Origin: Cryptomeria japonica
Lineage: Eukaryota; Streptophyta; Pinopsida; Cupressales; Cupressaceae
Length of the DNA stretch: 64,000 nt
NCBI RefSeq assembly: GCF_030272615.1
Contig: NC_081413.1
Coordinates: 610,386,709-610,450,708, forward strand
Reading direction: 5' to 3'
How positions within the stretch are numbered: position 1 is the stretch's first letter; each line of letters opens with the position of its first letter. Both the position numbers and the translations under genes were made by a program. The notes under the pieces are model-generated. The model searched no databases, had not been told where the DNA came from, and saw only the letters and a list, made by a program, of their open reading frames with translations. Shown piece by piece: positions 9,998 through 20,693 of this stretch.

Positions 9998-11295
9998 GAT
10001 ACATGTCAAGAGAAAGATCTAAAGGTGAGTGAGATAGAGAAAGAAGATTGCATTGAAAAATGCCATGAGCACTATGAAGATTGACATAGAAAAGAAAAGG
10101 TCTTCTATCAACTTGAAAACAAAGAACTTGAAGATGATGAATCAAATTATTTTTAGACATGCATGCAACCGAAGCTTCAAGAAAATGGTGAAGAGGAGAG
10201 GGATAAAAATGAATCCCTATAGTCTTCATTCCAACTTGGTGTCTCAATTCTTTTGGCGATGACCTTCTATGTGGAGAAGATATTCTCATTCATCCATCAC
10301 TCACAGTTGAAGATGAAAAATTTTCCAAGGAAATCAAAGGTATGATACCTAATGGACAATCTTGTATGGATATGACCAATGGAGAAGCAACCAAAAGTAA
10401 CATTTTGCAGACATATTCTTTATCTTAAAAAATGGAGACCTTTATTGAACTTCTAGATCAGTGTCAAGTGAAAGAAGATGAACCATCAAGCATTCACTCT
10501 TTATCATATATGCCACCTGAGTATGAAGTTTTCAAATTTCATGAAGAATGTGATGAAGAGGAATCATTGGGACAAGTGAACACAAAAAGTGATATAGATG
10601 TCTATGAACAAGATGAAAATGAAATCTATGAAGGTATATCAACAAATGTCCCTATCTTTATGGAATTACAATCTATGCCTTATGAAGTATTCAAGGTTCA
10701 AAGCAATCCTCCTCTTGAATCTTTAAATCAAGAAGACACCCCTTTTGGGAATTGTACCAAGAATGTAGAGATAAATGAGGTAATGGATGATCTAATGAAG
10801 GAAAACAATGAAGTTAATTCTCATAATGTTTGTATTCTAGATTGGTGTTTGAAGGATTCAAGTGATGACTTCTCCTATGGTGAAAGCTTGTACCTCAATC
10901 CTTTGTTTTCAAATGAGTGTATTTCTGCAGGTGCTTTTCAAGTTGATATTCATGAACATGATTTAATGGTTATGTCTACTCAAGTTTCTTCACATCACAA
11001 ATTATATGAAGGTTGTCCAATTCATGGATTAATTTATTGCAAACCAAACTATCAGAGGGATCTTCAGATAGAAGATATGGGTATGCTTGAGAATATTCCA
11101 CAAATTGCTAATAATGTTCAAAGTGGTACCCAAATCTTTCAAGATAGCTTGCAGATTTATGATGAGACATGGTTATTTGGTTCATTGCTCAAAGATATTT
11201 CTCATCTTATACATGTTGATCTTGTCAACCTGTTGACATTACAAGTGTCACATGGATGTATGCCACTATTCCACAAAGGTGCCTATTTCTCTTAG
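9998..11295 (+). pseudogene. unknown acidic ORF of the LARD-like element
   Basis: Continuation of the interior ORF. 9998-10431 is broken by stops and shifts. 10432-11295 is an uninterrupted 287-codon frame that is acidic, E/D/N/S-rich and without recognisable domains. Two short related motifs (MPPEYEVFKF near 10509 and MPYEVFKVQ near 10677) suggest another internal duplication. A cysteine/histidine-containing stretch (HKLYEGCPIHGLIYC) lies near 11000, but its spacing fits no zinc knuckle I know. The frame ends 250 bp before the 3' LTR. Survival of 287 open codons among decay may be chance or recent constraint. Confidence 0.5.
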
Positions 11296-11542
11296 TCTGT
11301 GAATGGTTTTGTATGATAATCCTGGAGAAGTTTGAGGTAGGATTTTCCTACCATGTACATAATTTAGTTAGAAGTTTTGTTGTGTTCATCCCATTTTTGG
11401 TTTGTGTCTGGTTTCTCCAGCTATTCCCTATGTTGTTTCCTCTTTGACTTTGTTGCCTAATGTATAGTGCACTAGCCTGCAAACCAGAGATTTTGGGTTC
11501 ATCCTGCGTCCTTTGCAGTCCTTGTCCCCAGTTAGAGCCAAC
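11296..11542. other. spacer before the 3' LTR, no polypurine tract seen
   Basis: The sequence is T-rich, and its last 20 bases before the LTR are not purine-rich, unlike a normal plus-strand primer site. No gene is present. Confidence 0.5.
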
Positions 11543-12153
11543 TGTTTCCCCCTTATTTGGCATACCTAAAATTTGAAATTCAAATTGATCCCAATATTGA
11601 ATGAAGGCCCAAATATGTTTCTATGCGTAATAAGTGAGCACGTGATCCAAGGTCGTTGCGAGTCACAATATGAGAAATGGATGAATTTTGGAAATTATGA
11701 ATAATTGAGGGAAATTATTTGACATACATTTCCTAAGCATCATTTTTTGTCATGTGGCTAATTTTTGCCCGAACCCAGTTCATAGTTTGTCATATTTTAA
11801 ACTTTCAAATTTTGGTGTTTGTCGCCTAGAAATGATTAAAATATCTCATTTTAGGATTTGTCATGAGGATTAAATGATTTTTTTGGCTCATTTCCCTACC
11901 ATTGACGTGTGTTTCAAATTTCAGGATCTAACTCCCTACCGTTTGGAAGATATGGTCATTTTTCTCAAGCCTGAGCATTAAATTTAACATATTTAAATTA
12001 TTTTTCAAGTAAATAATTTAATATTTTAGATTATTTTAACATTTTGGTCATTTGAGGGAAAAAGTTGTCTAAAAATGTCATTTTCATTTCTCCTTTATTC
12101 TCCTTCATGGTCGATGGTTACTGGAGGTCAAGGTCATAGTCTTTGAAAGAAAT

Positions 12154-12380
12154 GGTTAAAGATGCTCCATTTTCAAGCATTTTTAACCCATAATCATAAC
12201 CTTTGAGAAAAAGATGGTCAAGAATGCTCCGTTTTCGAGCATTATTAACCCATATTTATAACCTCTCATAAACAGGTTAGGAATGCTCCAAAATGGATCA
12301 TCTCTAACCTTATTTCCTAACCTTGTGGGCCCGCCTTGTCAAGAAGGTTAGAAATGCTCCGTTTTGGAGCATTCTTAACC
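12154..12380. repeat. array of four 35-bp palindromes (3' LTR)
   Basis: Counterparts of the 5' LTR array lie at 12154-12188, 12216-12250, 12275-12309 and 12346-12380, each again exactly 35 bp. Base changes between the two LTRs fall in both stem and loop (for example CTCCA to CTCCG in the fourth, which leaves a G-T pair in RNA). The lengths are strictly kept. Confidence 0.85.
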
Positions 12381-12479
12381 TTTCTAGAAGAGTTTTTGTG
12401 TGTACAAAGAAAATGAAATCTTATGGATTTTTGTAAGTGAATACAATATGGTTAATAATGCAAATCTGATCCTTCAAGT

Positions 12480-14396
12480 TCTTTTGTTATCCTTCACATC
12501 CATGCAAAGTCGAGAACTTTGAACAGGTTATGGACATTCATTAATGTGTAAAAGATAAAGTGATTTCGCCATATGTTATCATTGCAGTTTCTCTGAAAGA
12601 TGTGGTGCAAGCTATACACATATGTTTAAGCTGCTGATTGCTTTATAATGATGGAACCCATAGTATCCTGGCCCAAGCCGTGTCATATGCCTAAGTAGCT
12701 GCCGATCATGGAAGCTAGATGTTGTAGTTCCAGCTACTCTGGAGAATTTTGGTTGCATAGCCAAAGCCATAAATGGCTTAATAGATTAATGTGTTTGCAG
12801 TAATACAAATCATGGGAACAAAGATAATGTTGTTGCAACTGCTCTAATCGACATGAATGCACTTCATGGAAGCACAAACACTACACGTGAAGTGTTTGAC
12901 AAAATGTTGCAGAATGTAGATCGTGGAACATCACTAATACACATATACATGTCGTGAAGCATTAGACAAATACAAATTGTGGAAGCATAGCTAACACATG
13001 TGAAGTGTTCGAAGAGAACATGATAGATGCAAAATGTGGTAAGTATAAATAATGCATGTCCAGATAATGTTGCAGAATATGGAAGCATAGATAAAATACA
13101 TCGAATTGCTTGACAGAATGCCACGTCAAAATGCATGTAAAAGTGGAGAGCTTAGACACAGCATGTGAATTGTTTGACTGAATGCCTTAAAGAAATGTGG
13201 TCTCATTTAATGCAATGATCACAAGATATAAACAAAACCAATCACGATAATCATCAAACCACAAAGAATAGAGTAATTTAGTCAGATGTTGTAGTTGCAA
13301 CTGCTCTGATAGATATGACTGCAAAATCATGGAATCATGGCCAATACCGTGAGATGTTTGATAGAATAGCATGATGCAGATCATGGGAAGCATAGGCAAT
13401 GCACGTGAACAGTTTAACATAATTCTTCACAGAGATGTCATCTCAAAGATTGTGAAACTTGCAAGCAAATGCAGTTCACAGGTATAAACCCAAATTCTGC
13501 AACCCTTTGCTAGCATATTTCTTGCCCATGCCAAAATGTGAGTTTTTGAGAAGTGAAGAGACATCCATCAAAGTATGATTAAAGGCAGATCTCTGTCAGA
13601 CATTATAGTTAGAAATGCTCAAGTTGATATGCACGGCAAGTGAACCGTTTGACAGGATGCCAAACGCAAAATATGGAAACATAGACCGAGCACACAAATT
13701 ATTTTTTAGAGTGCCTCAAAGAGATTTCATCTTAGGAATGTAATGAAATGATGGTAGCAATACACACATGCACTCATTGGAAAAGTGATAGAAACTTTAA
13801 AGTGAATGCAATTGGCAAGTATAGAGTCAAATTATTTGCTGCCACCCTCCATGCCTACGCAAAATGAAATCTTTGAAACGGAGTTTGTAAATTCATCGAA
13901 GCACTAAATAAATGAGGATTGTTGTTGGATATAAAGCCATGGTCATCACACATGAAGAAAGTGAAGCATAAGACAAGACATTCTATTCATTTTATAGAAT
14001 GCCTCGAATTCATCTCACGGCTTGCGGTGATTTCAAACAAATGTAATGTCATGACTCATGGCTTGGCTTGCGGTGATTTCAAACAAATGTAATGTCATGA
14101 CTCATGGCTCACATTGATCACAAGGAATAGGCAAATATATTTGTTGAGATGATCTACATGCAGAGCTTGTGGAACCATAGTCAAGGAACTTCAAGTGTTT
14201 GGTAGATTGCAATACTAATTTCACAAACTTCAACCAACATTCTCCAACCACAATGGAATGACACACAAGAGCTAGGAGACCACAAAAATAATGTCATGAA
14301 CATGATTATGTCCTGATCCTCATAAAAAGGGTTCATCATAGAAAGAAAAGTAAGTGATTGAGGTAGATATGGGCTACAGAATGCAACTTTTCCCAA
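12480..14396 (+). pseudogene. decayed PPR-gene sequence inside the 3' LTR
   Basis: Second copy of the PPR-derived stretch, with the same order of repeat motifs (FDKMLQ near 12895, RNVVSFNAMIT near 13190) and different private mutations. Its presence in both LTRs means that it was reverse-transcribed as part of the element. Minus-strand frames at 12864-13159 and 14181-14396 are shadows. Confidence 0.7.
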
Positions 14397-14820
14397 TATG
14401 CCAATGAATGTGGGTATGCATTGTTCACTCGATAGACATTTGGTAGAGTTTTAGCCAAAAGATGAAAGAGCTATGATATAATTGTTCAAGGCTATTGTAT
14501 GACTAACCTATTTGGTGGTAACCTCTCTTGTAATTTTTATCATTTATGGAATCCTACTTGGTATTTCTATGTCTTCTAGTAGGGTTTTTGTTATTAATCT
14601 TGTTTAAGTTTTATGTTTCCTCCTTTATGTACTTTTAGGTTAAAAGTACACAAAAATCCTAAACACCCCTATCATACAAGGGAGTTGCCCCTCTCAAACG
14701 CAAAGGAAGATTGTGGTTTTAGTCCAATCTCTCCAATTGTTGGAATGTTTGTCATTGCTCATTGGGCAAACAAGGTTAGTTTCAGATAAATGACCACAGC
14801 GAGAAATCTATTTACCAATA

Positions 14821-14825
14821 GGACC
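14821..14825. repeat. target-site duplication GGACC, right copy
   Basis: Matches 4241-4245. LINE sequence resumes immediately after it. Confidence 0.8.
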
Positions 14826-15813
14826 AGAGCCTCCATCACACTTCTCACCATTTTTTTGTCTTCACCACTCTCCAAACCCCAAGCCATCACAAGGGAGTAC
14901 ACATCTATTCTGGTCTTGTAGCGTTAATTCCTTCAAAAGAAATACCAACAATTAAGTAGATATAGGGCACCAAATACTCATACCAGAACCTAAATAAACT
15001 CTTCACCCTTTGAACGTTTAACTCCCCATGAAACAGACACAATTGTTTCTGTGTCTTGAGAGTAAAGTTCGCATCCATCTTTGCCCCTGCTCAAAACCTA
15101 TTGTTGCCACAACTCTGCAACTTCACCTCAACACTTAAAAAACACAATAAAACCCTCTACAGCCGAAGTCTTCTATGTTTTTACTTTGATTAAAAAAGTG
15201 AAGAATCAGAATAAATCTCACCAACAATGACTCTCATCCCCTCATAATGGCTTCGAGCTTCATTAATGCAACATCGCCAACCTTACCACCCATCAACTTC
15301 TTAAGTACTCATCCATTACTCAAGAGCCTCGAGGTTGTAATCAGCTGACATCACCCCCTTACCAAGAAATTAATCATCAAAACTTAATTGTCGCATGTCT
15401 TCAAATCTTATTTCTCTAGTTTCATTGAAATTTAAATCCCACTTTGATAAAACATTAGCTTCCTTGTTGCCCATCCACTTAACATGACTAATTTTAAAGT
15501 CATGAAACTTATTCAACTCTTCCACAATATTGAGTATTGCATTTTGCAAGTGTCATGCCTCAATCGACCCTTTCATGATTGCTTGTATGATCACCAACAA
15601 ATCCCCTTCCAGGTGAAGCAAACTCACCCCCTCTTGCCTAAAAAATCTAACTACCATCAAAGCTATAGATACTTTTGCAACATTATTTGTCCCTAAATCA
15701 AGTTTCTTTTCCCACAAAAATATCACCTCCCCATTCCAATCCCTAACAATAAATCCTGCACATGATGGTCTCGGATTACCCTTTGAAGCACCATCAAAAA
15801 TTGCTTTCATCCA
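14826..15813 (-). pseudogene. LINE RNase H domain and ORF2 C-terminal tail
   Basis: The minus strand reads an RNase H domain from 15810: AIFDGASKGNPRPSCAGFIVRD (first strand with catalytic Asp), NNVAKVSIALMVV (catalytic Glu replaced by Lys) and LHLEGDLLVIIQAI (second Asp). Further motifs such as KISHVKWMGNKEANVLSKW run to about 15430. RNase H of this type is found in many plant L1 elements. The rest of the tail, to 14826, is broken by stops and continues at 4245 beyond the inserted LTR element. The loss of the Glu and many stops make it non-functional. Confidence 0.85.
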
Positions 15814-17635
15814 ACCTTCCTAAGGCTTTTCCCAAACTATCCCAAGTGTTGCAAAGAGGAACTGGACTGAACCTAGCCACGCCCATTGACGAGCCTCAAC
15901 TTAATGCCTGACCAACTAGTTTGAATCAAACTATCATCTAAAGTAAAAGGCACCTTCGAGTTAAAAAACTATGAAGCTACAACTCCCACCGTCTCCTCGA
16001 GGGCAACACATATTCTGGTTTTAATCTCTCCAGAGACTCCTTCTTGTCCATAAAAATATGCCTATTTCTTTCCTTCCAGAGCTCCCACATAACAATTGAT
16101 GGGCAAACTTTCCAAATATAAGAAAAGGTAGACTTTTTTAATCTTGTTGGCCAACTTATCAATTCCTGCTTCAAAGTTGGTTGTCTCGGAGCCTGCCAAT
16201 CTAAACCCTTCCTAACCAACTCCTAGCATTCTTGATCCACTTTACAATTTCAAGGGAAAATAATCTATAGTTTCTTCTTCCTCTCCAAACATAGCACATT
16301 TGGAAGGCTCACAAAACCCGAGTCTCTTTCAATGCTCACCTGTAAGAATTTTGTACCTATAAGCCAACCACGCAAAGGTGCCTACTTTTGGTAACACCTC
16401 TTTGCTCTAAAACAAATCCACCGACCAACTTTCTGCCCTTTCCTCCATCTCCAAAAAAATAACTTAATTTCACCGAATACCTTCCATCAACTGCCCCACA
16501 CCACACTACTTTATCCTCACGATTTGCAAACTGACACTGTCAATCTCTTAGAATACTATGCATCTGAAGTTTTTGTTGATCTGATAAGTTAACATCATCA
16601 ATTGATTTCTAGGACCAATAAATATTAAAAGCTCCTTGTTGAAAATGAAGGTAGTCGCACACTCTTTCCCCCAAATGTTGAATGAACCACAACCTCAAAT
16701 CCTGAAAATTTGCAGTGTCCTTAAGTGTTGGGTAACCATTCCAAGAATCATCCCAAAATTTGGCAGTTTTCCCATTACCTATCTGCCAAGTAATGTGATC
16801 CACAATAACTTTACGATATGAAATAATGAAGTCCCATATCACTGAGCCACGGGGGGGTTTCTAATAGTAAATATTCTACTTTCCTCCATGGAGTCCAAAC
16901 TTTTTTCTTTAAGAATTCTCACCCATAACATAGAGGGTTGAGCATATAAATTCCAAACTAATTTAGCACCTAAAGCTTCATTCATAAGATTCTAGTCTCT
17001 CAAACAAGCTCCCCCATTGTCCTTCATAACACATATTTTATTCCAAGATAATAAAAGAATCTTATCTTGATCTCTAGCCCCATTCCAAAAGAACTTCCTC
17101 ATTCTTTGCCCGATTAATTTAATAATTTTCTTAGGAATATTCAAACACATCATAGAATAAATAGGAATAGCAAATACAATAGATTTTAGCATAAGAATAC
17201 TTCCAGTTGAAGATAGACATCTACTTTTCTACCCTTCCATTCTTTTAAAACAACTCTCCACTAAACCTTTCCACACCTCGCTCCTACTAGCTCCTCCAAA
17301 AAGTGGAATGCCTAGACATTTCCTTGGAGGGTACCCAGTTTCATGCCTAAAATACCATAGATTTCCTTTTACTTTTGCAAACTAGTATTAAATAATAAAA
17401 CCTCTGATTTCCTCCAATTGATGCACTGCCCTGATATCTAGCTATACTTATCAATTACTTCTTTAATAACCCTAGCTTCCTTGAATGAGGCCTCGCCGAG
17501 TAAAAGAGTGTCATTTGCAAATTGTAAATGAGAGATATTTTCCACACCATCCGCCACCTTTACCCTCTTCCAAAGACCATTAATTTTTCTCCTCAAAATT
17601 AACCTTCCAAATGCTTAAGCCATAATAATGAAGAG
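15814..17635 (-). pseudogene. LINE ORF2 post-RT region and end of reverse transcriptase
   Basis: The minus-strand frames are collinear with plant L1 ORF2. Near 17540-17620, HLQFANDTLLLGE is the RT catalytic box, where FADD has become FAND. Then come the thumb and linker (MLKSIVFAIPIYSMMCLNIP at 17192-, then WNKICVMKDNGGACLRD). Later come KFWDDSWNGYPTLKD (16840-16750) and the zf-RVT-like region (PTLKQELISWPTRLKKS, 16219-). Many stops and shifts. It rejoins the RT upstream half at 25559 once the Copia-like insertion is removed (PISPFLF then IIMA). Confidence 0.85.
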
Positions 17636-18784
17636 TGTTACTACTTATCAAGTTGCCATTAGTTTTTATATTCAAAGTCATACTTTATATTCTAGTCGGT
17701 TAGCACTATCGAATCATGCAGTCGGTATAAACAGAGAAGTTGGTATGCACAGTCTATTTGGTTACAGAAGAAAGCAGTCATAGAACGCAGTATACACCGA
17801 GCTGTCTACCAAGTATCTTTTTATGGCTACAGAGCAGTAAAGTTAACACACCGATTTGATATTCACCAAGTGAAATGTGTTACCAGATACATTGAACCTG
17901 GACATGCATATGAAAACGTGTTACAAGATCGAGGCACATCTTACCATTATTGCATTGGAAATTGCACTAGAAGATTGTGTATGATTGCAAGGTCAATCCA
18001 ACCAATGAAATATTTTGTTTAGTTATTCATTCGAGGAATCTTGTTTGTATGATCGAAGCAATGAATTAGATCACCGTTTTAAGAGATCTATATATACAAC
18101 ATTATTGAAGTATATGTATGTATGAAGGAAGACTGTTATAGAGACACAGAGGTCACCGAGAAGGTTTTCAGAGAACAGTCAAAGAACAAAGTAAACAGAA
18201 GGGTTTACCAAGTTACTATATGAGTTACCGAGGTATGCTATAAGCAAGGTAATCTTATCCTGAGCACATAGAATCTGCTATAACATTTCAGATGTAAAGT
18301 TGCAGATGTTTGTAATGATTTTATTGTAATATTGTGAAGTTGAAAGAGAAACCTTTAATAGGGTAAATGACTCTAACCAAGTCTATAAATTGTAAAGCCT
18401 CTAACCAGGTGCAACATTCAGAATAAATGTTGTAAAAGCCTTTAGCAAGGTAGATCTAACAGATCTTATTACTCCTAATAGGGTAAGCTATCAGAAATAG
18501 CTAAATTTAGCTCTAACTGAGCATTCTTTATTATTGCAGTACTGAAGTTGTGGGTGCCATCCCCACCACAGTTTTTCTCTCTAACCAAGAGTTTTTGCGT
18601 AACCAAAATATATGTGTTATAGAGTGAATCATGTATGATTGTTATCTGTTTGTTTTAACTTTATTTTATGTTACTGCACTATTCTGTTTATGCATAATAG
18701 TAAGGTTATTATTAAAGAAAGGTTTTGGAGTACTGATTCACCCCTCCCCTCTTAGTACATTAGCTTTCCATATTGGGCCTAACA
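17636..18784 (+). repeat. 5' LTR of the non-autonomous Copia-like element
   Basis: 1,149 bp. TATA-like TATATATAC at 18089-18097. Downstream, motifs of the form CTCTAACCAGGT recur about five times (18350-18520). A box TTTTTCTCTCTAACCAAGAG with a following GCGTAACCAAAAT lies at about 18570-18612. The end is CCTCCCCTCTTAGTACATTA before TAACA. Confidence 0.9.
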
Positions 18785-18786
18785 AT

Positions 18787-18799
18787 TGGTATCAAAGCC
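18787..18799 (+). promoter_or_regulatory. primer-binding site, initiator tRNA-Met type
   Basis: TGGTATCAAAGCC lies two bases after the LTR. It is the standard Copia primer match (TGGTATCAGAGC) with one change. Confidence 0.85.
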
Positions 18800-18846
18800 T
18801 CAATCTTGGAAAAGGGTTTAACTACCTAAAGAGAAAGATCTTATCA

Positions 18847-20056
18847 ATGGAAGGCTATAAACAATCTTGAAGGATTGTGTATCTGCAAGAAGAGCTGGAT
18901 CATGCAAAGGCAAATGCAAAAATCTCTGAAAATAAGAAGAAGATTATCTGATGACTTGCAGGATTCTCAAGAGTTAGTGGAACAAATTGAAACATCATCT
19001 GAGAATAGTATATCTGAAGAGACTAAAGAAATGATTGGAGTATTGAAAGAAAAGAACAAAGCATTGACTGATCAACTAAAAGCAATGAAAAGAGAACATG
19101 AACATTTCAGTACACAGATGACTGAAAATCTAGATGCATTAAGGACAGTAGAGGATAAAGCAAGAGATCTTCAAAGAGAGAAATAACAACTTGAAGTCTT
19201 AGTATTTGATGAGAACGATGAAATCATAAGGTTAACTGGGATTCAACAAAATATGACAGATCAACTAGGTTATGCACATCATGAAGCAATTCTAAAGAAT
19301 GATGAAAATCAAGCATTAAAACTTGAAGTATCAAGGTTGACTGATGAACTTGAAACAGAGAAGAAATCCAAAGAAACATTGAAGAAGAGTTATGATGCAT
19401 CAAAGATGTTGGATGAGAAACTGAATACAAGAAGACCCAATAAAGATGCAGGACTCGGTTACAAAGGAAAGGAATCAATCGAGAAAGGAATTCATACTAC
19501 TGAGAGAGGAGAATCATCAAAGCAAGCTGGAAACAGGAATAACATCAAAAGGAAGAAGCCTATTTGCTACTACTATGGAAATCAAGGTCATACTACCAAC
19601 ATATGCCAGATTAGAAAAGGTAAGCAACCAAATATCACTAATTCCAGTGGATATTGTTACAATTGCAATAAATATGGTCACACATCTAATCAATGTAGGA
19701 CAAAGTTTGTTAACAACTATCAGAAGGCAAAATTCAAAGGGTTTTGTAGAAACTGCAATAGATATGGACATAGTACCGAGAAGTGCTGGTCTAAGCAAAC
19801 GAACTACATGCGGTGTCCACACTGAGCAGACACAAGAGGTTACCGAACTCACACAGATCCTTACCGACAATATGCAGCAGTACCATGGGATTACAATACA
19901 AGGATATGGTGCGAATGTTGTGGAAGATATGGACATATTAGTACCAACTGTTTTATAAGGTTTGGAATGAACAACCGAAGATCATGGAGAAATCCTGGTA
20001 TGGCATGTTTTCATTGTCACAAAGTTGGACATTTAGCTGGAGATTGCAGAGATTAA
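18847..20056 (+). pseudogene. truncated gag: coiled coil plus five zinc knuckles
   Basis: It opens with ATG at 18847 but stops after seven codons. A frameshift near 18930 and a stop at 19184 follow. 18960-19420 reads as a long charged coiled coil (ELVEQIET ... ALTDQLKAMKREHEHF). Then come CCHC knuckles: CYYYGNQGHTTNIC at 19565 (second Cys changed to Tyr), CYNCNKYGHTSNQC at 19652, CRNCNRYGHSTEKC at 19744, CECCGRYGHISTNC near 19909 in a shifted frame, and CFHCHKVGHLAGDC at 20006. Copia gag normally has one or two. The capsid part usually found before the knuckles is missing. It would bind element RNA, but it is broken. Confidence 0.8.
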
Positions 20057-20693
20057 CCTAGAAGAGACACTGAAGAGATAAAAGAAAAATTTAAGATGAT
20101 TTGGAAAAAGAAGGAAATCATGTTAGATGAAGAAAACACCTTACCTACCGAGTTAGGTGCACCTATTCCAAATTAATCAGAAAAGTTATGAAGGGACTGC
20201 ATTCTCTAAAGGTTAAATCATAACAGTTCCTATTCTATTAGGTACAAAATTCAAAATTTGCATAGTTAAGATGCATTAGTAAGTTTGAAATTCTATCAAA
20301 AGTACTTTACAGGAAACTTGTCAAGTCGGTGTATACAGGAAGCCTATCAAGTTGGTAAATGAAGGAAATTTGGTTACTCGGTTAAAGGTGAACCAAGTGC
20401 ATTTAACGTTTTGACCTAACTCGCACGAAGCTCGATAAGGTATTTTGTGTACTTAAAGGTATTTTCGCTGTCATTTTCATTCACCAAGTTTTCAAGAGAG
20501 CATAGTAGAGCGAATCAAGGCGATCAAAGTTCATTCAGAGAAAATTTCAAGGTATTTACATCAAATATATTCACACTGTTAAGCTGGTTTTTGATCTTGT
20601 CAAATTGCTATTATCTACCGAGTGTGAAGTGTCAGTCATTTGTAAACCATCAAACCCTAAGGATAGTTTGCTAAGTTTTACCTGAAACCTACA
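20057..20693 (+). other. spacer between gag and the long ORF
   Basis: No gene. Stops in all frames except a short 20447-20674 frame. The place where protease, integrase, RT and RNase H would be expected is simply absent. 20280-20440 repeats short AAGTCGGT/ACTCGGT-like words that also occur in the LTRs. Confidence 0.6.

Larger units (their letters stand above)
4246..14820 (+). mobile_element. pol-less LTR retrotransposon with giant LTRs (LARD-like)
   Basis: A 10.6-kb element flanked by the direct repeat GGACC (4241-4245 and 14821-14825) and inserted in the LINE. Its ends are terminal direct repeats: 5' LTR 4246-9125 (4.9 kb) and 3' LTR 11543-14820 (3.3 kb), which read about 90-95% alike by eye where both exist. 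The 3' copy starts TG; the 5' copy starts CG. A primer-site-like TGGCGACTCTGATGGGGA follows the 5' LTR. The 2.4-kb interior carries a decayed ORF of unknown function and no protease, RT, RNase H or integrase. Large LTRs and no pol resemble large retrotransposon derivatives, which borrow enzymes from autonomous partners. I found no clear polypurine tract before the 3' LTR. Confidence 0.85.
11543..14820 (+). repeat. 3' LTR of the LARD-like element
   Basis: TGTTTCCCCC to TTTACCAATA. It matches 4246-7148 and then 8374-8428 plus the final direct copy of the 5' LTR. It lacks the 7149-8373 segment with the TATA-like box and lacks the fold-back. It has one private change, a tandem duplication of about 49 bp at 14018-14107 (GGCTTGCGGTGATTTCAAAC twice). 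Confidence 0.85.

Noticed and set aside
19517-19936. 139-codon minus-strand ORF with many Val/Ile/Ser
   Set aside because: Antisense shadow of the zinc-knuckle gag.
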